From CAYJXJ01 sp964374095 (GTDB lineage Bacteria; Elusimicrobiota; Elusimicrobia; UBA1565; UBA9628): a DNA stretch of 7,194 nucleotides. The notes beneath the pieces were generated by a model. That model had not been told where the DNA came from and searched no databases. It saw only the letters and a program-made list of their open reading frames with translations. The translations under genes were made by a program, and so were the position numbers. Location: assembly GCA_964374095.1 (NCBI GenBank), contig CAYJXJ010000212.1, forward strand, positions 1 to 7,194. Reading direction: 5' to 3'. Shown one piece after another: positions 1 through 5,939 of this stretch. The number at the start of each line of letters is the position of its first letter. Position 1 is the first letter of the stretch.

Positions 1-1
1 G

Positions 2-47
2 GGTGCCGGTGGACTCCGCCCGGGCGGAGTTCTGCATGCCTGGCACC
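2..47. repeat. Nested palindrome (REP-like) upstream of the kinase operon
   Basis: An outer arm GGTGCCGG (2-9) pairs with CC-T-GGCACC (39-47, with T41 bulged). Inside it lies a perfect 18-nt palindrome, ACTCCGCCCGGGCGGAGT (13-30), and a small GCATGC palindrome follows at 34-39. No T-tract follows either stem, so it does not look like a classical intrinsic terminator. It could still end transcription of a gene left of the window. The GGTGCCGG arm also occurs at the edge of the inverted repeat near 5724, so both may belong to a dispersed palindromic family; this is inference from one shared 8-mer only. Confidence 0.5.
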
Positions 48-57
48 GAGAGCCGTA

Positions 58-86
58 TTGACATAACCTGGAACTTGCATTATCCT
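58..86 (+). promoter_or_regulatory. Sigma70-type promoter of the kinase operon
   Basis: A perfect -35 hexamer TTGACA (58-63) is followed after exactly 17 nt by TATCCT (81-86), which matches 4 of 6 bases of the -10 consensus. The expected transcription start is about 91-95, which coincides with the first in-frame GTG codons of the kinase (90-92 and 93-95). The transcript may therefore be leaderless or nearly so. The palindrome at 2-47 ends 10 bases before the -35 box. Confidence 0.6.
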
Positions 87-89
87 TAG

Positions 90-2231
90 GTGGTGAAGTT
101 CTTGCGTTCCGGGCTGTTTCTCAAGTTCTTCGCGGTCATGGGCGCGTTGGCCTTGATCCCGGCGTTCTTTATCGCCCATTACATCTCCAAGGAAGGGCTC
201 ATCGGGCTCGAGACCTCCGCGCTGGAACTGAACTTGAGGTTGGCCGAGCGATCGTCGGTCGCCGTGAACCGCCACATCCTGGACAGCGATCGGCGTTTCC
301 AGTACGTCCTGCGCATACTCCGGACCGGCCTGGAGTGGCGCGACAAGGAGCGGCTCATCCAGGAGTTCATCAACTCGCACCCCGACCTCATCGAGTTCTC
401 GATCCTAAGCCCCGCGGGCGCGGAGCAGAGCAAGATCTACACCGGGGACTCGCCGAATCTGGCTATGGTCGATCGCGCCCAGGAGGAGGGTTTCAAGCGG
501 TTCCAGGCCGCCAAGACTCCCACCAGACTGATCTCCCCCGAGGCCGAGACGTTGGAGCTCTACAATCCGATGGGCAACGGAATCTCCATCCGTCTCCTCG
601 TTTCCATCAAGGAGTTGGCCAAGAGCCTCAGGCAGGACGACGCCGGCGGCTCGGGATTCGCGATACTCGTTGATTCCGCGGGCCGGCCCCTGATCTATCC
701 GCGCGAGGAGGTGCTGTCCGAGGAAAGGCGGCGGACGGTCCCGACCTGGGATATCGTCCGGACCGGGCTGAAGGCCCCCGCGATCGGCTCCAAGACGGAC
801 CGGCAGGGGGGCAAGCTCGTCATCGGGGCCTACGCCCGCGTGCCGGCGATCGACGGGGCGGTGGTCACCCAGGAGCTCGTCCCCGGCGTCCTCGAGGCAA
901 CGAAGAAGTTCGCGTGGCGGATGGTGGCCGGCGCGGTCCTCCTTTCCCTGGTCGGGGCGACCCTGCTGGCCCGGCGCCTGACGTCTCCGCTCCTCGCGCT
1001 GAGCCGGGCCGCGGAGGCGGTCTCGCGGGGCGACTTCTCGACGAAAGTGGAAGTCGCCACCCGCGACGAACTGCAGGACCTGGCCGACATCTTCAACCGG
1101 ATGACCGACAAGCTCCGGGAGTACTCCGATCTTCAGGTGGATCGCGTGCTGGCCGAGCAGAAGAAGACCGAGGCCATCCTCTTCTCGATCAACGACGGCA
1201 TCGTCATGACCGACAAGGAGGGGCGCATTCGGCTGGCCAACCGCCGCGCCCTGGAGTTCTTCGGGGTGGATGCCGGGGCCGTTCTCGAGGGAAAGACCTG
1301 GGACGAGGCGATCCCGGATGCCAAGCTCCGCGCGGCCGTGCAGGAGGTCGCGGGCAACCCCAAGCCCGAAGTCTTCCGCGAGATGAACTTGTCCACCGAG
1401 AAATCCCACCGCTTCGTGCGGATCGCGGCCCGTACGCTCTTTTCGCCTTCAAAGGAAGAGCTGGGGGTCGTGACGGCGCTGCGCGACGTCACCTTGGAGA
1501 AGGAACTCGAGAAAATGAAGGAGGAGTTCCTCCACTATATCACCCACGACCTGCGAAACCCGCTGGGATCGGCCATGGGCTTCATCGAGGTCCTGCTCAA
1601 GGGGCTTGCCGGCGTGCTCAACCCCGAACAGCACAACATGGTCTCCTCCATCCAACGCTCCATGAGCCGCCTCATGGGGCTGATCAACAACATCCTCGAC
1701 ATCGCCAAGATGGAGTCCGGCCGCATCCGCCTGCAGCTTCAGCCCGTCTCGGTGGCGGGCGTGGCGTGCCGCTCGATGACCATCCTCGAGTCCTTGTCGC
1801 AGCAGAAGAAGATCCCGGTCACCGTGGAGGCGGCGGAGGAATATTCCATCGACGCCGACGGGGATTTACTGGAGCGGGTGTTCACCAACCTCTTGGGCAA
1901 CGCCATCAAATACACCCCCCCGGGCGGCAAGATCACCATTTCGATCGTCGATGAGGCCGCCGGCCTCAAGTGCTGCGTGGCCGACACCGGGGAGGGCATC
2001 CCGGAGTCCTACCTCGGCCGCGTCTTCGACAAGTTCGAGCAGGTGACGGGCCAGCGCAAGGGGGGCACGGGGTTGGGGCTGACCATCGCCCGCTATTTCG
2101 TCGAGGCTCACCGGGGGAAGATCTGGGTCGAGTCGGAGTTGGGCAAGGGCTCGCAATTCTATTTCACCATCCCCAAGACCCTCGCCCTGGACCCGAAGGG
2201 CGCCGTGGTGGTCACGGAGAAGGTGGCTTGA
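90..2231 (+). CDS. Membrane sensor histidine kinase (Cache-like, HAMP, PAS, HisKA, HATPase)
   Basis: This is a transmembrane sensor kinase that should autophosphorylate on His and pass phosphate to a response regulator not present in the window. From GTG90, TM1 is about residues 9-32 and an extracytoplasmic Cache-like sensor spans about 33-272 (its GFAILVDSAGRPLIYP stretch is typical of Cache/dCache domains). TM2 is about 278-297, HAMP about 295-347 and PAS about 355-470. The HisKA H-box is HDLRNP with phosphoacceptor H486. In the ATPase domain the N-box has N600/N604, the G1 box is DTGEGIP (D632) and the G2 box is GGTGLGL (658-664). All catalytic motifs are intact, so the kinase should be active. 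The start is uncertain: GTG90 and GTG93 have no Shine-Dalgarno, whereas TTG102 has AGGTGG (88-93) eight bases upstream, but the predicted promoter would leave that site little or no leader. The gene abuts the downstream LysM/FecR gene. The input signal cannot be read from sequence. Confidence 0.93.
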   Translation: MVKFLRSGLFLKFFAVMGALALIPAFFIAHYISKEGLIGLETSALELNLRLAERSSVAVNRHILDSDRRFQYVLRILRTGLEWRDKERLIQEFINSHPDLIEFSILSPAGAEQSKIYTGDSPNLAMVDRAQEEGFKRFQAAKTPTRLISPEAETLELYNPMGNGISIRLLVSIKELAKSLRQDDAGGSGFAILVDSAGRPLIYPREEVLSEERRRTVPTWDIVRTGLKAPAIGSKTDRQGGKLVIGAYARVPAIDGAVVTQELVPGVLEATKKFAWRMVAGAVLLSLVGATLLARRLTSPLLALSRAAEAVSRGDFSTKVEVATRDELQDLADIFNRMTDKLREYSDLQVDRVLAEQKKTEAILFSINDGIVMTDKEGRIRLANRRALEFFGVDAGAVLEGKTWDEAIPDAKLRAAVQEVAGNPKPEVFREMNLSTEKSHRFVRIAARTLFSPSKEELGVVTALRDVTLEKELEKMKEEFLHYITHDLRNPLGSAMGFIEVLLKGLAGVLNPEQHNMVSSIQRSMSRLMGLINNILDIAKMESGRIRLQLQPVSVAGVACRSMTILESLSQQKKIPVTVEAAEEYSIDADGDLLERVFTNLLGNAIKYTPPGGKITISIVDEAAGLKCCVADTGEGIPESYLGRVFDKFEQVTGQRKGGTGLGLTIARYFVEAHRGKIWVESELGKGSQFYFTIPKTLALDPKGAVVVTEKVA

Positions 2232-3368
2232 GTGCGGTCCCCGCGGCGGTGGACGGCCGCGGTCCTGGCCGGCGTGTTGTGCTTCGCGGCTGAGGCCGCC
2301 GAGCCGGCCTTCCAGGAGGTGGTGGTCAAACCGGGCGATACCCTTTGGGCCATCGCCAACGCCTACCTGAAAGACCCCGCCCGATGGGATGAGCTGCTCA
2401 AGTACAACAATCAGCTTGCGTCCCGCGATCCGACGGTGGCATTGACCGGGATGACCCTCCGGGTCCCGGTCGGGATGATCAAGGAGGATCTCCGGACCGC
2501 GTGGCTCTATGACCGGCATAACAAGGTCCTCTACCGCCGCCGCGGGGTGGGGGATTGGAAGGCGACGGGGTCGGACATGGACCTGTTTGGCAACGACGCG
2601 GTGCGCACTCTCGACTCTTCTCGGGCCAAGGTGCGGTTCCTGAACAAGGACTTGTTGAGCCTCGATCCCAATTCCATGGCCGTATTCAAGCCCGACGACA
2701 AGGACTACGACGTGGAGCTCAAGGCCGGCGGGCTGTTCGTCGGAAGCCGCAGCAAGGTCGCCACGCCCTCGACGGTGATCACCCCGCGCGGCCAGGACTC
2801 CAAGTACTCGGCCAAGGTGCGGCCCGACCTTTCCACCCTCGTCGAGGTATACACGGGCAAGGTGGGCGTGGAGGCGGCCGGCAAGACCGTGGACGTCGGC
2901 GCCGGCATGGCCACCGAGGTCAAAATCGGCCTGGCCCCGGGCGTGCCCATGGCGATCCCGGACATGCCCGACTTCCAAGCGCGCGCCGCCGATTTCGACG
3001 CGGCCTTTCGCAAGACCCGCGCCCCGATCGCGGCTCCCCCCGCGCCTGCCGCGCGCCGCCCGGGCGGCGCCTCCGATCTCGGCGCCAACCGCTCGGATTT
3101 GAAGAGCCTGAAGGTCGGCGTCCCGGTGTCGGCCTACCACATCCAGGTCTCGCGAACGGAGGATTTCGCCGCCGTGGTGCTGGATCGCGTCTTTGACGCG
3201 GACCCGGGCGTCGACTTCAAGGCCGCGGGCTTGCCGCCGGGTCAGTATTGGGTGCGCGTGGCCGCCATCGACCTGCTGGGGGCCAAGGGGACATTCTCGG
3301 CGCCCAAGTTCTACACGTGGACGGGCGCCGCGAGGGCCCCCGAGGCCGGCCGTAATCCGGCCCGTTAG
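2232..3368 (+). CDS. Secreted LysM-FecR domain protein with C-terminal FN3-like domain
   Basis: The 378-aa protein starts at GTG2232, immediately after the kinase stop (TGAGTG), with AAGGTGG five bases upstream; the two genes are probably translationally coupled. A Sec signal peptide is visible: basic MRSPRRW, hydrophobic core to about residue 19, and likely cleavage after AEA (22) or AEAA (23). C17 is not in a lipobox. The LysM domain covers about 29-80 (VKPGDTLWAIA...YNNQ...GMTLRVP) and suggests peptidoglycan binding. A FecR-like beta domain covers about 110-233 (LDPNSMAVF, VYTGKVGVE). A Pro/Ala-rich linker (about 258-285) leads to an FN3-like domain at about 290-366 (GLPPGQYWVRVAAIDLLG). 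Classical FecR proteins relay iron signals to a FecI sigma factor, but there is no TonB receptor, sigma factor or membrane segment here. A periplasmic, wall-associated scaffold or partner of the kinase is more likely (inference). Confidence 0.9.
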   Translation: MRSPRRWTAAVLAGVLCFAAEAAEPAFQEVVVKPGDTLWAIANAYLKDPARWDELLKYNNQLASRDPTVALTGMTLRVPVGMIKEDLRTAWLYDRHNKVLYRRRGVGDWKATGSDMDLFGNDAVRTLDSSRAKVRFLNKDLLSLDPNSMAVFKPDDKDYDVELKAGGLFVGSRSKVATPSTVITPRGQDSKYSAKVRPDLSTLVEVYTGKVGVEAAGKTVDVGAGMATEVKIGLAPGVPMAIPDMPDFQARAADFDAAFRKTRAPIAAPPAPAARRPGGASDLGANRSDLKSLKVGVPVSAYHIQVSRTEDFAAVVLDRVFDADPGVDFKAAGLPPGQYWVRVAAIDLLGAKGTFSAPKFYTWTGAARAPEAGRNPAR

Positions 3369-3448
3369 TCCTAGGGATGGTTGGGCGAGCCGGGCAAGCT
3401 CCCGATCTCCGCGTCCGAGTTTGACTTCGTATTTTAGCAGGCCCGCGG

Positions 3449-5155
3449 CTAGGGCGCGCGGACCGCGGGGAGCGCCGCTTCCGTTCCGGCGGCCTTGGAG
3501 GCCCGCCGCTGGGCGTCGATAGTCCCCAGCAGTCCCCGGACGTTCCGGCGTCCATCGGCTTCGGGTCGCACCGACGTCGCGGCGACGAGGTAGCCCCACT
3601 TGGCGGGGTTGCCGCGCAGGAGAGCCCGGGGCAGCCGCACCGCGATTTCGCGCCTTTCGACGTCGGCGGCGGGCTCGCCTCGCTCGGCGAGGATCGGCTC
3701 CCCCGAGGCGCCCAGCCGGTGCAGCCAGAACCCCCAGCCGGAGACCGTGAGCGCCGCTTCCCACGCGTCATCGGTGGCTATGGAGGCGGAGGCGCTTTCG
3801 AGCATCCGGGTGGAACCGGCCCCCACCACGTGATTGAGATCGATGTAGGTATGGACGAGGGGCTGGCCGAACCCCCGCGGGGCCTGCGGGTCGGCCGGCA
3901 AGGAGCCGAGCCGGTAGATGAAGCGGATCTCCTGTTCGTCCCATTCCACCCGGAATTGCTCGATGGCGTATGGCTCGGAGGTTCCGGTGGACTTGGGGAC
4001 CTTTGGGTTGCCGAAGCTGACCCAGTTCGATCCTTGGCGGACGCGCACGCCGCCGCGCGCGGAAGCGGGCGCCTGGGCGCTCTCGGTCGCTCCCCCGCCG
4101 AAGCTTGAGAGGAGGCGGTCCGGGGAAGGCTGGCCTACATGCCGGTAGACGTCGCCGAGATGCCGGCGCAATTCGCCCTCGGCCTCCAGGGCTCGCTCCG
4201 GGGACGCCAGCCCGAGATAGAGGCGTCTGGCCTGCGCCGCGTGGAGAGCGGAGGTGGCCGCCTCCAGGGCGGCTAATTGCGCGGAACCCGATTGCTGGTA
4301 GGCGGCCAGCGCCCGCGCGGCCTCCCCGTAGCTCTGCCAGGCGGAGCTTTGGGCGGGAGTGCGCGACAGCGGGTCCCCGGACCCGTTCCATTGCGGCCAT
4401 GGCTCGGAGGGAACGCCGGCGGGCGTGCCCTGCCGGTCCCGGACGCTCCGGGATACGCTCCGGAACCGCTTCAGGACCTTGCGGCTGTCGGCGGAGGAGG
4501 CGAAACGGAGGAACGCTCCCTCGGGGACGAGCCGGTCGTTCTCGTCGAGCAGCACGGCCGCCGTCGAAGTTTCCTCGCCGCCGAAATCGCCGCGCTCGAG
4601 CTCCCGGCCGCGCACCCTCACGCCCCGGCAGGGGACCAAAGCCACCTCGCCGCGAATCGCCCAAAGTTCCGGCGCCGGGTAATCGCCGATGGCGGTCCAA
4701 CGCAGTCCCGCCGCCGTGAGGGCCGGAAGGATCGCGGGCGACATCTCGCCTCCGCCGGGCAGGAATCCCTCCGGTGAGGCGCCCCACACGGCGCGGTGCC
4801 GGTCGCGCGCCGCGGCCAGGAGCGCGCGGGGGTCCTCGGGCCGCGGGGCCCCGGGAAAGGAGTGGATCAAGGGGAGGGGGGGGTCGCCGGGCAGCCTGAG
4901 GCCGATCTCAAGCCTGCCCTCGCGCTGGAAGGTCGCCAACTTTCCGCGCACGGCGGCGGACATCGCCGGGGTTAGGCCCACGGTCAGGCCCAGGTCGTCA
5001 TGGCGCTCGAGTATGCGCTCCAGCCCCTCCCAGTCTGAGAACGATTCGGCGGGAATCCAGATCAATGCCGCGGGCTTTTCCTTGGCGAAGAGCGACCAGG
5101 CGCCCGCGGGGGCGGGGGCGAGGGCCAGCGCGGCGGCGGCCAGGAGCCGCGTCAT
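3449..5155 (-). CDS. Secreted GH57-like protein with C-terminal glucodextranase-type domain; probable pseudoenzyme
   Basis: The 568-aa product starts at ATG5155, chosen because AGGAGG lies six bases upstream and a clean signal peptide follows (MTRLLAAAALALAPAPAGA, cleavage about 19/20). The longer frame opening at 5236 is an artefact of the 47-bp tandem repeat. Residues 27-350 look GH57-like: GRLEI (80-84) resembles the GH57 G-x-L-E-I motif; FLPGGGEMS...AGLRWTAIGD (131-158) aligns by eye with the family's WPxEG(x)hS...AG(h)RW segment; and the helical HLGDVYRHVGQPSPDRLL (332-349) resembles the GH57 C-terminal bundle. However, the N-terminal HQP motif is absent, the position expected for the nucleophile Glu is G135, and the 'GSDWFWWYGDD'-type stretch is replaced. 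Residues about 375-545 resemble the glucodextranase C-terminal domain (IRFIYRLG, HTYIDLN, AWEAALTVSGW). I infer a periplasmic or surface alpha-glucan binder. It is coupled to the CBM48 gene upstream. A NodB-type deacetylase is an alternative for the N-terminal fold. Confidence 0.8.
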   Translation of the reverse strand: MTRLLAAAALALAPAPAGAWSLFAKEKPAALIWIPAESFSDWEGLERILERHDDLGLTVGLTPAMSAAVRGKLATFQREGRLEIGLRLPGDPPLPLIHSFPGAPRPEDPRALLAAARDRHRAVWGASPEGFLPGGGEMSPAILPALTAAGLRWTAIGDYPAPELWAIRGEVALVPCRGVRVRGRELERGDFGGEETSTAAVLLDENDRLVPEGAFLRFASSADSRKVLKRFRSVSRSVRDRQGTPAGVPSEPWPQWNGSGDPLSRTPAQSSAWQSYGEAARALAAYQQSGSAQLAALEAATSALHAAQARRLYLGLASPERALEAEGELRRHLGDVYRHVGQPSPDRLLSSFGGGATESAQAPASARGGVRVRQGSNWVSFGNPKVPKSTGTSEPYAIEQFRVEWDEQEIRFIYRLGSLPADPQAPRGFGQPLVHTYIDLNHVVGAGSTRMLESASASIATDDAWEAALTVSGWGFWLHRLGASGEPILAERGEPAADVERREIAVRLPRALLRGNPAKWGYLVAATSVRPEADGRRNVRGLLGTIDAQRRASKAAGTEAALPAVRAP

Positions 5156-5251
5156 GGTTCTCCTCCTGTATCCTTCGGAATCGAACCATTCCCTTCGGTC
5201 ATGGTTCTCCTCCTGTATCCTTCGGAATCGAACCATTCCCTTCGGTCATGG
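5151..5251. repeat. Perfect 47-bp tandem duplication at the junction of the coupled genes
   Basis: Two consecutive identical 47-bp units fill the junction, with identity running a few bases past each edge (about 5151-5251). On the minus strand each unit begins ATGACCGAAGG and ends with AGGAGGAGAACC, the ribosome binding site for the following ATG. Start codons at 5249, 5202 and 5155 are spaced exactly 47 apart, and each sits in an ATGA overlap with a stop: the CBM48 stop at 5246-5248, then stops at 5199-5201 and 5152-5154. Each unit thus reads as a 16-codon frame, MTEGNGSIPKDTGGEP (5199-5249 and 5152-5202). Each unit also contains a 5-bp hairpin, GGAAT-GGTTCG-ATTCC. I see no evidence that the peptide itself is functional. 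The perfect identity implies a recent duplication, or possibly an assembly error. Confidence 0.9.
5156..5167 (-). promoter_or_regulatory. Ribosome binding site fixing the start of the GH57-like gene
   Basis: Read on the minus strand this is AGGAGGAG followed by AACC and then ATG at 5155. AGGAGG is six bases from the start codon, which is near optimal. It lies inside the last copy of the 47-bp repeat. An identical site occurs 47 bases upstream (5207-5214 plus its spacer), in front of the decoy ATG at 5202. Confidence 0.75.
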
Positions 5252-5710
5252 AACGCGCCGGAGCGAGGCGGGCCGGCCTTTGGATCCCTCGACCTGCGGC
5301 TGTGAGGGATCGAGCTGCGGCTGTCCATCGACGAGGAAACGATAGCGGTAGGTCCCCGCCGGCAGCGGCACGGTGATCTCCCAAAGCCCCGAACCGGCGG
5401 GTCTGAGGGGGACGGGGCTCTTCTCCCAGTGCGTGAAATCCGCCGCCAATTCGACGCGGCCGGCCGAGGGAGCGCGCAGGCTGAATTCGACGAAGTGGAG
5501 GCCCTCTTCCTCACCAGCCAGTTCCGGGTGGATTCGATCGGGGTGCGCGAGGCTCCGGGTGACCGTGGGACGCACGACCGCGGCATCGGTGTTCTCGATC
5601 ATCCTCCAGTAGTCCGTTAAAGTCTCGAGCACCGTGATCGAGGGGATGGAGAGCAGCGCCAGGCTTGCCGCGAACAAGGTCCAGAAGGCCGATTTGGTTC
5701 GGGGGATCAT
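5246..5710 (-). CDS. Membrane-anchored CBM48 (AMPK/glycogen-binding-like) protein
   Basis: The 154-aa product starts at ATG5710 (MIPRTKSAFW), with a weak GGTGG about five bases upstream. An in-frame start 54 bases earlier (5764) would add a basic, non-hydrophobic tail that runs through the inverted repeat, so I prefer 5710. A single hydrophobic segment (about 9-28) acts as an N-terminal anchor or uncleaved signal. A linker (29-69) leads to a CBM48-like beta-sandwich at about 70-143: VEFSLRAPSAGRVELAADF, W95, GLWEITVPLPAGTYRYRFLVDG (109-129) and a terminal DP (134-135). These are the core features of the AMPK-beta/isoamylase N-terminal glycogen-binding fold, with W95 and W110 as candidate sugar-stacking residues. 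There is no catalytic domain. The stop codon overlaps an ATG in the 47-bp repeat that leads into the GH57-like gene, so the two are very probably one transcript. The likely role is to tether or present alpha-glucan at the membrane (inference). Confidence 0.85.
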   Translation of the reverse strand: MIPRTKSAFWTLFAASLALLSIPSITVLETLTDYWRMIENTDAAVVRPTVTRSLAHPDRIHPELAGEEEGLHFVEFSLRAPSAGRVELAADFTHWEKSPVPLRPAGSGLWEITVPLPAGTYRYRFLVDGQPQLDPSQPQVEGSKGRPASLRRVP

Positions 5711-5726
5711 CGGGCCACCGTGAGGT

Positions 5727-5783
5727 GCCGGGTGTTCGGTTTTGCGCTCACGTTTCACCATCATACAAAACCGAACACCCGGC
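5727..5783. repeat. Perfect 18-bp inverted repeat upstream of the CBM48 gene
   Basis: The left arm GCCGGGTGTTCGGTTTTG (5727-5744) is the exact reverse complement of the right arm 5766-5783, with a 21-nt spacer. Partial pairing continues outside (5722-5725 against 5785-5788). There is no T-tract after the stem on either strand, so it is not a standard intrinsic terminator. It sits 17 bases upstream of the preferred CBM48 start. The spacer contains TATGAT on the minus strand (5765-5760), a possible -10 element, although the nearest -35-like TTGGAA (5791-5786) is 20 bases away, which is too far for a good promoter. Options are a REP/MITE-like element, an operator with two half-sites, or an mRNA hairpin in the leader. 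Confidence 0.85.
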
Positions 5784-5915
5784 GCTTCCAAATAACTGGA
5801 AGGGGTGCGCTGAAAGATTCTGGCAGCCCGGAGCGCGACAATCCAGCCCCCCAACGGGAAAGAGGGCGTCTCGCCGGGGAAACGATGCGCCGGCGTTCAA
5901 GAACGCGACCCGTAG
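5784..5915. other. Intergenic stretch with small dyads, no gene seen
   Basis: No plausible gene was found between the inverted repeat and the hairpin after the HNH gene. The stretch contains a 6-bp stem CTTCCA-aataac-TGGAAG (5785-5802) and a compact dyad GCGTTC-AA-GAACGC (5893-5906). The latter's two-base spacer is too short for a hairpin, but a dimeric regulator could bind it. Reading frames crossing the region lack a ribosome binding site and recognisable domains. Confidence 0.45.
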
Positions 5916-5939
5916 GCCACTGCGTCCGGACGCAGCGGC
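5916..5939 (-). terminator. Hairpin directly after the HNH gene, possible terminator
   Basis: The perfect palindrome CTGCGTCCGGACGCAG (5920-5935) is extended by three more pairs on each side. The one imperfect position (5919/5936) is a G-U wobble in the minus-strand transcript but an A-C mismatch on the plus strand, so the structure fits a minus-strand RNA. It begins immediately after the HNH stop codon at 5940-5942. No U-tract follows, so it may stabilise the 3' end or act with Rho rather than terminate by itself. Confidence 0.45.

Noticed and set aside
405..1954. Long frames of 334 (minus, 405-1409) and 346 (plus, 914-1954) codons overlapping the kinase
   Set aside because: They overlap intact sensor, HAMP, PAS and kinase domains and have GC-driven composition with no recognisable motif.
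3369..3448. Bidirectional terminator between the convergent genes
   Set aside because: Only a weak 4-bp stem (GAGC 3387-3390 with GCTC 3398-3401) is visible, and no U-tract follows on either strand.
1866..3764. Open frame of 632 codons on the minus strand, antisense to the kinase and LysM/FecR genes
   Set aside because: It is rich in Arg/Gly/His/Ala with no domain or signal, and overlaps two genes with clear domains. Long antisense frames are common in GC-rich coding DNA.
3768..4787. 339-codon minus-strand frame inside the GH57-like gene
   Set aside because: Arg/Pro/Gly-rich shadow frame. The frame ending at 3449 has a signal peptide, a Shine-Dalgarno and domain-like motifs.
5177..5192. GGTTCGATTCC within each repeat resembles a tRNA T-arm
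   Set aside because: There is no acceptor stem, D-arm or anticodon arm around it, and it lies between coupled genes. The resemblance is coincidental.
5156..5236. N-terminal extension of the GH57-like gene starting at 5236
   Set aside because: It consists only of frame-shifted translation of the 47-bp repeats, sits before the signal peptide, and has no ribosome binding site.
5151..5251. CRISPR array
   Set aside because: The two units are directly adjacent with no spacers and contain ribosome binding sites and start codons.
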